NCBI RefSeq assembly: GCF_022347765.1
Contig: NZ_JAKRFZ010000021.1
Coordinates: forward strand, 1 to 64,000
DNA: 64,000 nucleotides
Reading direction: 5' to 3'
From: Pseudoalteromonas sp. OOF1S-7
GTDB lineage: Bacteria; Pseudomonadota; Gammaproteobacteria; Enterobacterales; Alteromonadaceae
Part shown: piece after piece, positions 32,943 to 41,555 of the stretch
How positions within the stretch are numbered: position 1 is the first letter of the stretch
How the letters are laid out: each line of letters begins with the position of its first letter
The notes under the pieces: generated by a model
Told to the model about the DNA's origin: nothing
Seen by the model: the letters and a program-made list of their open reading frames with translations, nothing else
Databases searched by the model: none
Position numbers and translations under genes: made by a program

Positions 32943-33407
32943 TTATTCCCCGATATCCTTAAAAATCATGCCACGGCGCATACTGCGTGTGGCCAGAAAA
33001 ACTTCTGCAAGTAACGCCAAAAATGCGCATATCAATAACAACATAGCGGCAATAAAACAGCTCGACAGAGTGACACCCAGTGACAAGGCATAAAGGTGGG
33101 AAACAAACAGCACCATGACCACAGCGCACACTAAGAGTGCAGACAGTACGCTCATACTGAAAGCAATATGAATGTAACGCGAACGTTTAAGCAAGGCACG
33201 CATTTCGCGAGTAAGATGATCTTTTAGTTCTTCATCCTGACTGTTGTTCAACTTGCGATCCAGCAATCTGGCTCGGTCGGTGATCCGTGCCAGACGATTC
33301 GACAAAACACCTAATGTGGCTGCAATACCGGTGATCAAAAAAACTGGGGCGACAGCTGTTTGGATCACCTTGGCCATCGTGAGTATGCTGACAACATCAT
33401 TACTCAT
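32943..33407 (-). CDS. DUF2721 membrane protein
   Basis: The 154-residue protein has an N-terminal helix with VAPVFLITGIAATLGVLSNR, a charged cytoplasmic stretch (ARITDRARLLDRKLNN) and two further helices, matching DUF2721. Function unknown. Its start overlaps the stop of the thioredoxin-like gene by four bases, so the two are co-translated. Confidence 0.85.
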   Translation of the reverse strand: MSNDVVSILTMAKVIQTAVAPVFLITGIAATLGVLSNRLARITDRARLLDRKLNNSQDEELKDHLTREMRALLKRSRYIHIAFSMSVLSALLVCAVVMVLFVSHLYALSLGVTLSSCFIAAMLLLICAFLALLAEVFLATRSMRRGMIFKDIGE

Positions 33408-33910
33408 TGCCAGCGTACCTGCTTAATGATACCCGGCTGTTCACCAATCAATGTATTCACGACGCGGTTATGCTCATCCAGCATAATCAGGCGCGGGATC
33501 CCTTTGTTGGCATACTGCCGATAAATGGCTCTGTCAGGGTCGGCTACCAGCTGAAAGTCGATACCAAATGAGTCGCGGAATGCTTTGAGTGTTTCGGCAT
33601 CTTCTTCACGCCCTATGGCAATGATTTGTATCCCGGGATCGGCCAGCAGCGCAGACGCTTTCAGCTCATTCAGGGTACGTTGAGAGTCGGAGCACCAGGT
33701 CGCAAACAGAATAATCAGTTTGTTGCCCCGGGCTAGCATGATTGACTGACCATCTATATTGGTTAGTTGAGTGTGCTTGAAGGAGTCGCCCGGGTTGACG
33801 TATGTTTCGTAGCCTTTTTCATGAGAAGCGGGTAGCGGTGTGGCGTTACAGGCACTAAGCTGGCTGCCTAACGTGGCAGTCAGAGCGACAATGGCGAGAC
33901 GTTTTATCAT
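33404..33910 (-). CDS. TlpA-like thioredoxin-fold lipoprotein with CxxS site
   Basis: The 168-residue protein has a lipoprotein signal (lipobox LSAC at about residue 21) and a TlpA/AhpC-type thioredoxin fold. The active-site segment reads ATWCSDSQ, so the second cysteine of CxxC is Ser. The conserved cis-Pro is present in GIPRLIML. With one Cys it cannot reduce disulfides by the normal cycle; it might act with glutathione, as an isomerase, or bind a ligand. Coupled to the DUF2721 gene. Confidence 0.8.
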   Translation of the reverse strand: MIKRLAIVALTATLGSQLSACNATPLPASHEKGYETYVNPGDSFKHTQLTNIDGQSIMLARGNKLIILFATWCSDSQRTLNELKASALLADPGIQIIAIGREEDAETLKAFRDSFGIDFQLVADPDRAIYRQYANKGIPRLIMLDEHNRVVNTLIGEQPGIIKQVRWQ

Positions 33911-34048
33911 TATTGTGGTCCTTGCGTTACAATACCCTCATTAATGCGTATTTTTCTCGTGAGCGCAAGTTTCAGCGGTGTAACTGCGGATACACTGAAA
34001 CAGACTCATCACAGGATCCAACAGATTTCACCCCAGAGTGCTCTAGCC

Positions 34049-34474
34049 ATGTTGTATGTTTCTTTATTCTTGTCGGCGTTGCTCTCCGCAACTTTATTGC
34101 CCGCTTCTTCGGAGTTATTGCTAAGTGGATTGGTGATGAAACAACAGGGGGAGCTACTGGTTTTATGGCTCAGTGCCACGGCCGGTAATGTGCTTGGCAG
34201 TGTGATGAATTATTACCTTGGCACTATGGTTAGCCGAGTTGAAGACAAAAGCTGGTTTCCTGTCTCCAGACAGGCAATGAACAAGGCACAACGTCAATTT
34301 CAGAAGTATGGAGTATATAGTCTGTTGTTTGCCTGGCTGCCCGTCGTGGGCGATCCGCTTACTCTGGTGGCAGGTGTATTCCGCACCCGGTTCAGTCTCT
34401 TTTTGTTGCTGGTGTCTGCTGGCAAAGGCTTACGTTATGCCGTGGTGATTGGGCTGGCAGCCGGATTGATGTGA
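34049..34474 (+). CDS. YqaA-family membrane protein (SNARE-associated/VTT)
   Basis: From the ATG at 34049 the product is 141 residues, the size of E. coli YqaA, and has its FLSALLSATLLPASSE start followed by GNVLGSVMNYYLG and WLPVVGDPLTLVAG. These motifs mark the DedA/VTT-related membrane family. An ATG at 33944 would add 35 residues unlike the family. Function unclear, perhaps lipid or ion homeostasis. Confidence 0.75.
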   Translation: MLYVSLFLSALLSATLLPASSELLLSGLVMKQQGELLVLWLSATAGNVLGSVMNYYLGTMVSRVEDKSWFPVSRQAMNKAQRQFQKYGVYSLLFAWLPVVGDPLTLVAGVFRTRFSLFLLLVSAGKGLRYAVVIGLAAGLM

Positions 34475-34492
34475 GTGACTGCCAGATTGCGC

Positions 34493-34858
34493 TCAGACGG
34501 GCTTGCGCCATTCGAGTGTGAGAGAGACCGAATCGGCAAAACGCAGCGCATGCGGCTTATCAACTTTCACCTTTGCATAGCTGACGTCCGGGTGCTGATG
34601 GCACTCTGCCAGAATATCGGCGACCAGTTTTTCTAACAACAGGAAGTGGCCGTCTTCGACCTTGGCGATCACTGCTTTGGTGATGGTTTTGTAGTTCAGT
34701 GCATGGCCGACTTCATCGTGGAACAGGCACTCCGCATCAGCCGGGTAGTGGATCTCGATGTTGATCACTACGTCCTGTTTTTTCTCTCTCTCTTCCTGAT
34801 TGAACCCGATGAAAGTACGTAACCTCAGGTTAGTAATATTGATGATCGCCGTGTGCAT
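34493..34858 (-). CDS. folX: Dihydroneopterin triphosphate 2'-epimerase
   Basis: The 121-residue protein follows E. coli FolX closely, with ITNLRLRTFIGFNQEE, VVINIEIHYPAD, ALNYKTITK and HALRFADSVSLTL. FolX converts 7,8-dihydroneopterin triphosphate to dihydromonapterin triphosphate. The similar aldolase FolB lacks several of these residues. It is nine bases behind folE and part of folM-folE-folX, a set that makes tetrahydromonapterin. Confidence 0.9.
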   Translation of the reverse strand: MHTAIINITNLRLRTFIGFNQEEREKKQDVVINIEIHYPADAECLFHDEVGHALNYKTITKAVIAKVEDGHFLLLEKLVADILAECHQHPDVSYAKVKVDKPHALRFADSVSLTLEWRKPV

Positions 34859-34867
34859 AAGCGGTCC

Positions 34868-35422
34868 TTAGCGTTTTAGTAGTTGTAAGAATTCATTACG
34901 TGTTTTGGCATCTTCACGGAAGTTACCTAGCATGACTGAAGTACGCATCTGTGAGTTTTGTTTCTCAACACCACGCATCATCATACACATGTGTTTCGCT
35001 TCAATGACTACACCCACACCGCGGGCGCCGGTCACATCTTCTACGGCCTGGGCTATCTGATGTGTCAGCTGCTCCTGGATCTGGAATCGGCGTGCGTACA
35101 TATCGACAATACGTGCAAACTTAGATAAGCCTAACACCTTGCCATTGGGAATGTAAGCGATGTGCGCACGACCGACAAAGGGCAACAAATGGTGTTCGCA
35201 CATAGAGTAAAGTTCAATGTCCTGGATCAGTACCATGTCATCGGCGTCAGAGCTAAATACGGCATTGTTAGTGACATCACTCAGTTCCTGACGATAACCC
35301 TGAGTCAGGTATTCCATGGCTTTGGCAGCACGTTTTGGGGTATCAAGCAGCCCTTCTCGGTCTTTGTCCTCGCCAACGGCGGTGATGATCTGTTGAAAAC
35401 TGCTTTTTAATTCTTCATGCAT
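34868..35422 (-). CDS. folE: GTP cyclohydrolase I
   Basis: The 184-residue protein has the zinc-binding CEHHLLPFVGRAHIAY and the second Cys in KHMCMMMRGV of type I FolE, which makes 7,8-dihydroneopterin triphosphate from GTP. The ATG at 35422 has GTGAG ten bases upstream; a GTG at 35434 is an alternative. It lies between folM and folX, so its product probably feeds monapterin here rather than only folate. Confidence 0.93.
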   Translation of the reverse strand: MHEELKSSFQQIITAVGEDKDREGLLDTPKRAAKAMEYLTQGYRQELSDVTNNAVFSSDADDMVLIQDIELYSMCEHHLLPFVGRAHIAYIPNGKVLGLSKFARIVDMYARRFQIQEQLTHQIAQAVEDVTGARGVGVVIEAKHMCMMMRGVEKQNSQMRTSVMLGNFREDAKTRNEFLQLLKR

Positions 35423-35457
35423 AATAAAACTCACTGTAGTTGATTCGCTCTGGCCTG

Positions 35458-36171
35458 CTATTTCAGGTGGCGGCCTCCGTCGACGGCCAAAGTACGGCCG
35501 GTGATGTAATTACTTTTACGCAGCAACTCTATGGCGTCGATCACTTCGCGACAGCCAGGTTCAATACCCATAATGGATTTTTTCAATGTTTTCGCTTTAT
35601 ATTCATTACTGTCATCTTGATTAAAAATGATCAGGGACGGGGCAATTGAATTGACTTTGATATCGGGTGCATATTTGGCTGCAAAGGAGCGACTGAGGTT
35701 ATCCAGCGCAGCTTTGCTTGCTGCATACGCAATATGCTTCGGGCTGCCTTTTTCGACCACATAATCTGTAATATGAATGATGTCGGCCGTGCCATCATAG
35801 TTTTGTAGCAAAGGTGCCAGGCCCATATTCAGCAGGTACGGCACTTTGGCATGAATGTGCATCATGGCATCGAATAATGCATTGTGATCCGGGTTACGCG
35901 CTTCACAATCCCAGCTGGATGCATTGTGAATCACGGCGCTTAGCGTGTCTGTGTGCTGCGTAGTGCGGGCTATCAAGGCGTCAATGGCTCCCGCTTGATT
36001 AAAGTCAGTCTGAATACACGTCACGCCTTGCTCAACCAGGGTCTCGATGACTGGATGTTTAGTACGGTAAGTCATGATCACCGGAATGTCTTCAGCAACA
36101 AAGTGCTGAACTATCGCCAGTCCAATACGCTGTGCGGCTCCGGTGATCAAAATGGGCGCTGTCATTGTCAT
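35458..36171 (-). CDS. folM: Dihydromonapterin reductase
   Basis: The 237-residue short-chain dehydrogenase has TGAAQRIGLA for NADPH and catalytic Tyr-Lys in HIAYAASKAALDN. The segments IIHITDYVVEKG and NSIAPSLIIFN and the ending VDGGRHLK match E. coli FolM, which reduces dihydromonapterin to tetrahydromonapterin. AAGGATAC precedes the ATG. First gene of the pterin set. Confidence 0.9.
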   Translation of the reverse strand: MTMTAPILITGAAQRIGLAIVQHFVAEDIPVIMTYRTKHPVIETLVEQGVTCIQTDFNQAGAIDALIARTTQHTDTLSAVIHNASSWDCEARNPDHNALFDAMMHIHAKVPYLLNMGLAPLLQNYDGTADIIHITDYVVEKGSPKHIAYAASKAALDNLSRSFAAKYAPDIKVNSIAPSLIIFNQDDSNEYKAKTLKKSIMGIEPGCREVIDAIELLRKSNYITGRTLAVDGGRHLK

Positions 36172-36266
36172 GTATCCTTCTTGGCAGAGTTAATGGTGCG
36201 CTTTTGTGCGTCTGGCCTTGTACGTGGTACAGCACAGGCCAGATCACTGGTGATTATGTCCGGCTG

Positions 36267-37103
36267 TTAATCGTTATCGTAAATGGTGGGAATAGGCTGA
36301 CGCTTATGCTGTGTCTTCTGATAAATCTCAATCAGCAGTTGCTCGGCATTTGGACTAAGTGGTTTGCCTTCCAGAAAGTCATCAATGTCATCATAGCTCA
36401 GGCCCAGTGCTTCTTCATCGGCAAGACCGGGGCGGTCACACTCTAAGTCTGCGGTTGGGGTTTTATGTACCAGTGACTGTGGTGCTCCCAGATAGTCGGC
36501 TAGTGCGCGCACCTGGCGTTTAGACAGGCCAAATAATGGCGCTAAATCACAGGCACCGTCACCAAACTTGGTGTAGAAACCAGTAATGTTTTCAGCACTA
36601 TGGTCGGTGCCAACCACCAGACCTCGCGTCAGGCTTGCGATTTCATACTGCGCAACCATACGCTGCCTGGCTTTCACATTACCTTTAACAAAATCGACTA
36701 GAGTAGCTCCTGGTACAGGAGTGTCACTGATCTGCATCGCCTGAAGTGCCTGCTCATGCAGGGCATCGGCTGCCGCTTTGATATTGACGGTTAAGCGTTT
36801 GCTGGGTTGAATGAACTCCAGTGCCTGCTGCGCCTCATCTTCGTCAGCCTGGGTGCCGTATGGCAAGCGCATGGCAATAAACTGATAAGCCTGTTGACCT
36901 CGCTCGGCATTCAGTTCGTCAATAGCCAGCTGGCATAAGCGGCCACAAGTTGAAGAGTCAACACCGCCACTGATCCCCAGCACCAGGCTATAGCAATGGG
37001 CTGAGATCAGCGTTTGTTTAATAAACTGAACGCGTCGGGCAACTTCCGCCGCGACATCAATGGTTGGCTGAACTTTCATTTCAGCAATGATAGCTTCACG
37101 CAT
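36267..37103 (-). CDS. nadE: NH3-dependent NAD+ synthetase
   Basis: The 278-residue protein has the PP-loop LGISGGVDSSTCGRL near residue 45, and the acceptor-site run FGDGACDLAPLFGLSKRQ. Length fits the ammonia-using form without a glutaminase domain. It turns deamido-NAD into NAD. AGGGAG precedes the ATG. It is followed on the same strand by the pterin genes. Confidence 0.95.
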   Translation of the reverse strand: MREAIIAEMKVQPTIDVAAEVARRVQFIKQTLISAHCYSLVLGISGGVDSSTCGRLCQLAIDELNAERGQQAYQFIAMRLPYGTQADEDEAQQALEFIQPSKRLTVNIKAAADALHEQALQAMQISDTPVPGATLVDFVKGNVKARQRMVAQYEIASLTRGLVVGTDHSAENITGFYTKFGDGACDLAPLFGLSKRQVRALADYLGAPQSLVHKTPTADLECDRPGLADEEALGLSYDDIDDFLEGKPLSPNAEQLLIEIYQKTQHKRQPIPTIYDND

Positions 37104-37176
37104 GGGGACTCCCTCTGACCACCCTTACTTGATCCGGCTGGTCCAATTATGACTAATTGCTCTAAGTTTACTTGAA

Positions 37177-37210
37177 ATCACGACAGATTAGATCTGTTTC
37201 TTGTCGTGAT
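37177..37210. other. 9-base inverted repeat between yceH and nadE
   Basis: ATCACGACA and TGTCGTGAT enclose a 16-base spacer just beyond the yceH stop. It has no T run, so it may be a weak terminator for yceH or an operator for nadE. Confidence 0.4.
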
Positions 37211-37217
37211 CTGCTCT

Positions 37218-37835
37218 TCACAAGCCCAAGTGCCGCTTGATGGTTTGCAGCTCTTGCTTAAGCTGATCGATTTCCTGTAGAAGTTCATCCAGGTTTACCG
37301 CCGGTTCATCGGAGTGTGCACTGACTTGCTCGCTGACCTCAAAATCGCCGAACAGGTGCTGATAGCGTGCCTCGCGTTTGCCCGGCTCTCTGGGCAGGCG
37401 CATGGCAAGTTCTTGCTGAATTAGTTCACTGAGCGCAGTTTCCACGTCCCCAACTGTGGCAAAATCCGCCAGTCTACTGCTGCGGGTGCGCAGCTCGCCC
37501 GGTGTTTGTGGCCCGCGCAGCAGGAGCAGGCAGACAAGTGCACGTTGTTGCTCTGTGAGTTGCAGGCTGCCAAATTCACTGTTACAGAATCGATGTTGGT
37601 ACTTACTTACACGTCCGGATAGGCCCTCTTCGCAGACCACAATACGCTTTTGCTCAAGTTGTGTCAGTACGTCCAGTACGTCCGATTCAGACAGTGCCAT
37701 TACCGGATCCCGGTTAGATTTTTGATTGCAGGCATTGGTTAGCGCGTTGAGTGAGAGTGGATACTGATCAGGGGTCGTGGTTTGCTTTTCCAGCAGACAG
37801 CCAATGATCCGCTGTTCTATTTTGGATAAGTTCAT
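37218..37835 (-). CDS. yceH: YceH-family protein (DUF480)
   Basis: The 205-residue protein begins LSKIEQRIIGCLLEKQTTTPDQYPLSLNA, the hallmark of YceH/DUF480, and contains two winged-helix domains (second at about residues 95-165 with RGPQTPGELRTRSSRL). A coiled-coil tail ends it. Function is not established. AGGGAAT precedes the ATG. Confidence 0.92.
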   Translation of the reverse strand: MNLSKIEQRIIGCLLEKQTTTPDQYPLSLNALTNACNQKSNRDPVMALSESDVLDVLTQLEQKRIVVCEEGLSGRVSKYQHRFCNSEFGSLQLTEQQRALVCLLLLRGPQTPGELRTRSSRLADFATVGDVETALSELIQQELAMRLPREPGKREARYQHLFGDFEVSEQVSAHSDEPAVNLDELLQEIDQLKQELQTIKRHLGL

Positions 37836-37966
37836 ATCTATTCCCTAAATGATGTGCTGTTGTACTTTGCAGCAGATCAAGTTGATTTTCATGACTTTAC
37901 TCTATGCGATTTGCAAGACCTTGCATAGTGGCCTCAGGTGAATAGCAGACAATTTCAAATTGTGGT

Positions 37967-40900
37967 TTAGCAGGTTTTGGCTTCATCCACCCACCGCTGC
38001 AGCATTTTACTCAACGCTGCAAAGTTAATCGGTTTACTCAGATAGGCATCCATACCGGCAGCCAGGCACTTTTCTTCATCGCCTTCCATCGCATTGGCCG
38101 TCAGGGCAATGATAGGGGTTTGTTGATGTTGTTCGCCAGCTATACCGGCGCGGATTTCTCTTGTTGCTGTGTAGCCATCCATCTCGGGCATTTGACAATC
38201 CATCAGGATAATCGCATAGGGCTCGTCACGTACTTTGAGGTGCCCTATGGCGGCAAGGCCATTGTGCGCGCAGGTCACATGGGCACCCAACTTCTCAAGC
38301 AGGGTAGTGGCCACCGTTTGGTTTATCTTGTTGTCTTCGACCAGCAGGATATCCACATCCAGGCAGACCTCTTCGACAGTTTTGGCTGCCAGGGGCTCTT
38401 TGCGCTTAACCAATGACAACGCGTTGGCGGGTGTCAGAGGGGCGAGTAATACATTGTTGGAGGAAAACTGAGGCCAGGCTTGTGTTTGAGCCATGTTATG
38501 GCACAACAAAGCATAGCTGAGCTGCTTGGTTTTGATGTGTTTCAGCAAGCTGTTTATGTCAGATTCCGGGGTACTGGTGAGTACCTCTGTGGCAATGATT
38601 AAAGCGGGTCTTTGTAGTGTGTTGGCATCATACGCCTCAAGCATGTGTGCTACGCTTTCAAAATGCTCGGTAGGTATGTGCCAGGCATCCAGCATATGCC
38701 GTGCTGCCAGATCGGATGGAGAATGGGCATCGATCACGTACAGGCTGTCATTATTGGTATCGAGTGCCCGGATCGGTTGTGGGTCATTGAGTTCAATGTA
38801 AAAAGTAAAGGTACTGCCTAAACTGGGTTTGCTGTAAGCGTTGAGTGCGCCACCCATTAACTCGCACAGCTGTCGTGCAATCGTCAGGCCCAGCCCGGTA
38901 CCACCAAATTTACGCGTGGTTGAAGGGTCGGCCTGAGTGAAGGAATCAAAGATTTTACTCAGCTGCTGCTTACTGATCCCGATCCCTGTGTCTTCAACAC
39001 TACACCAAAGGCGTGATTGCTCGCTGGTGCGTTCTGTATAGCAGGTCAGAGTGACCTTCCCGTTTTCAGTGAACTTTACGGCATTGCTGATCAGGTTATT
39101 GAGAATTTGCTTGAGCCGGTGAGGGTCGGTTTTGGCATGCTGATACTGCATATTTCGACTATCAATAAACAACTCAGTTTGCTGATCGTTAGCGCGCGGG
39201 GCAAAGGCGGCAAAACAGTCGCTGATTATCTGGATAAGATCACACTCAATCTGTTCAATGTTGAGCTTACCCGCCTCAATTTTCGAGAAGTCCAATATGT
39301 CGTTAATAATTGTCAGCAGTGATTCCGCTGAGCTTTGTGCAAGCGCCAGGTTGCGCTGCTGAGTGTCTGTCAGCTGTGAATTGCCCAGGATCTCAAGCAT
39401 GCCTATGATGCCATTCATCGGTGTGCGGATCTCATGGCTCATACTGGCCAGAAAATCAGCCTTGATCTTGGCTGACTGTTCTGCCAGCTCTTTCTCAATA
39501 ATGGCTTTGCGCTTTGCCTGCTGTTGTTGCTGGCCGCTGAATAAACTCGCCAGCATGGCGGCAATGGCCTGAATAAAACGTCTGTCACTGTCGGTCCAGT
39601 CCGGGTATGGGTCGCCATATTCTGTGCAGAGGATACCGCACACGGCACCGCGATGAAGGATCGGCATAATCAGCATGGCTTCTACCTCGAAAGGGTCGAG
39701 ATACTGATCGGCCAGTGGCCGGGTGATGGGATGCTTGGTGGCCATACTGGCCTCAATAACTTGTTTACTGAGAACCGCTGAGAACAGCCCAGGTAACGTG
39801 GCCTTACGCCAGGGAGGGAAGTGCTGCAGGCTATCTCGTCGGGTATTACTGAAACAAGTGGGGTAGAGCAGTGCATGATCTTCGCTGAGTAGCCAGATAC
39901 TGGCACGAGATGCGCGTGCAGCCTGGCAAACCGCATCGGTACACAGCTCCTGAGCGCGTTCAGTGTGATTGTTAAGAATGGCTTCATGGGTACTCAACTG
40001 GGCCAGCAGTTCGTTATTTCTGGCCACCTTTTCGTGCTCAATGGCCATCAGTTTTCGATCGTTTATATTTTGCACTGAGCCAAACACTTGTAAGGTCCAG
40101 CCATTCTGCTGCTTTGCCTGGGCTTTGATGAGGACCCAGCATTCCTGACCTTTGTGCGGCAGTACGACGAACTCATCCTCAAAGGGCTTGCCGTATTTGA
40201 TCGCCTGGTTCATATGATCCTGAAACTTTTTGCGATGCTGGCCTTCTTTGAAAAACTCAGTGCTGCTCATCCAGGTGGGTTGATAGTCGTGTGGCACCGC
40301 AAAAATCTGACGGGTGACCTCCGATAAAGTGATTTGGTGCGTAGCCAGGTCGACCGACCACGCACCGACTTTGGCCAGCGACCCCATATTGGTCAGCGCG
40401 CTGGTTTTGCTTTTAAGCTCAGAGAGCAGCCGGGTATAAAACGAGAACGCAAACAAAAAGAACAGTACTATGGTTAACAGTGCAAGCCGGAATGGCCACA
40501 ATGCTGCGGAAGACGCTTTCCATCCGTAACGAGGGGCGGCATACATCACCCAGCTGCCCGATGGCACTTGAATGGTAAAAGCCAGCGGATTGTGCTCCTG
40601 TATGGTGGGTGAGCCATAGAAATACTCACCACTGTCACCCAAGCCATTTCTGCCCTGAATGGCAATCAGATAATCCCCTTCCAGCTTATTCAGTGACACT
40701 TGTTCGTACAATTTTGGCATATCAATGACAACCGATAACAGGCCCCAAAACCGGTCTTTATCGACATACACAGGGACACGTGCGATCAAAGCCACGCCGC
40801 CCTGAACTAGTTCCAGTGGGCCGGCCAGTATTATGGTACGGGAGTCTCTTGCCCTGATGGCATCTTTTTTTTGCTGCGGGTGAGTGAGGTAATTGAGCCC

Positions 40901-41281
40901 GATGGCTTTTTCATTGCCTTCGAGCGGGTAAACCATCTGCAGCACCATATCCGGCGCAGCACCGACATTGCGCAGCACCTGACTGGTCTCAAATAGCGGG
41001 GCGGCAAAGCGCTCAAACTGCGCTTGATTGAGATTTGGCTGTGGTGCCAACGCAATGGCCAGCCCGCGCACTAGCTGAATATTAGATGCCAGCGTGCCTT
41101 CAAGCTGAGTACGATAGACATTGAGCTCTTCAAACGTACGGTTTTTTTCAACCTCGATCAAGCGGCGCTCGTTAACATCGTCTATATACCAGCCTGCGAC
41201 CAGGATCACCAATAACAGTGCGCCCACCATGAAGCGGGTTAAAAAGGCTTTCCTTGACGACAGCACGTGTATGGTCTGCAT
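37967..41281 (-). CDS. CHASE-PAS-GAF hybrid sensor histidine kinase
   Basis: The 1104-residue protein has two membrane helices flanking a periplasmic CHASE domain (about residues 35-265), a PAS region (about 290-415), a GAF domain (about 435-585), HisKA with His616 in MSHEIRTPMNG, HATPase_c with FGGTGLGLTIA, a degenerate receiver-like stretch (about 850-965) and a true receiver with Asp1028 in LMDCQMPEMDG. It probably feeds a separate phosphotransfer protein, as no response regulator is adjacent. The signal is unknown. Confidence 0.9.
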   Translation of the reverse strand: MQTIHVLSSRKAFLTRFMVGALLLVILVAGWYIDDVNERRLIEVEKNRTFEELNVYRTQLEGTLASNIQLVRGLAIALAPQPNLNQAQFERFAAPLFETSQVLRNVGAAPDMVLQMVYPLEGNEKAIGLNYLTHPQQKKDAIRARDSRTIILAGPLELVQGGVALIARVPVYVDKDRFWGLLSVVIDMPKLYEQVSLNKLEGDYLIAIQGRNGLGDSGEYFYGSPTIQEHNPLAFTIQVPSGSWVMYAAPRYGWKASSAALWPFRLALLTIVLFFLFAFSFYTRLLSELKSKTSALTNMGSLAKVGAWSVDLATHQITLSEVTRQIFAVPHDYQPTWMSSTEFFKEGQHRKKFQDHMNQAIKYGKPFEDEFVVLPHKGQECWVLIKAQAKQQNGWTLQVFGSVQNINDRKLMAIEHEKVARNNELLAQLSTHEAILNNHTERAQELCTDAVCQAARASRASIWLLSEDHALLYPTCFSNTRRDSLQHFPPWRKATLPGLFSAVLSKQVIEASMATKHPITRPLADQYLDPFEVEAMLIMPILHRGAVCGILCTEYGDPYPDWTDSDRRFIQAIAAMLASLFSGQQQQQAKRKAIIEKELAEQSAKIKADFLASMSHEIRTPMNGIIGMLEILGNSQLTDTQQRNLALAQSSAESLLTIINDILDFSKIEAGKLNIEQIECDLIQIISDCFAAFAPRANDQQTELFIDSRNMQYQHAKTDPHRLKQILNNLISNAVKFTENGKVTLTCYTERTSEQSRLWCSVEDTGIGISKQQLSKIFDSFTQADPSTTRKFGGTGLGLTIARQLCELMGGALNAYSKPSLGSTFTFYIELNDPQPIRALDTNNDSLYVIDAHSPSDLAARHMLDAWHIPTEHFESVAHMLEAYDANTLQRPALIIATEVLTSTPESDINSLLKHIKTKQLSYALLCHNMAQTQAWPQFSSNNVLLAPLTPANALSLVKRKEPLAAKTVEEVCLDVDILLVEDNKINQTVATTLLEKLGAHVTCAHNGLAAIGHLKVRDEPYAIILMDCQMPEMDGYTATREIRAGIAGEQHQQTPIIALTANAMEGDEEKCLAAGMDAYLSKPINFAALSKMLQRWVDEAKTC

Positions 41282-41555
41282 GTAAACATGAAAAAGTATC
41301 CTTGAATCATTTAACTATAGTTGTCTGTATGAAAACTCGCCAAGGCACAGATACATTTAAAGCGGAAAAATCCCGCCGTCATTAATGGCCGGTGTGTCGG
41401 TGCGTGCAGTTCGCCTCATAGTACTGGCCAGGTCACGCTTAGTTTATCCGTAAGACAGTGCTGTGGCCGATTTAGATTCACTGAGATGTAATGCAATACA
41501 GCGTAATAACCGCTAAGCTGGCAAAGGTCATTAATCAATCAAATGAGGGAAAAGT

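Noticed and set aside
36212..36242. Hairpin CTGGCCT/AGGCCAG between folM and nadE
   Set aside because: Seven-base stem with a 17-base loop and no T run; too weak to call a terminator.
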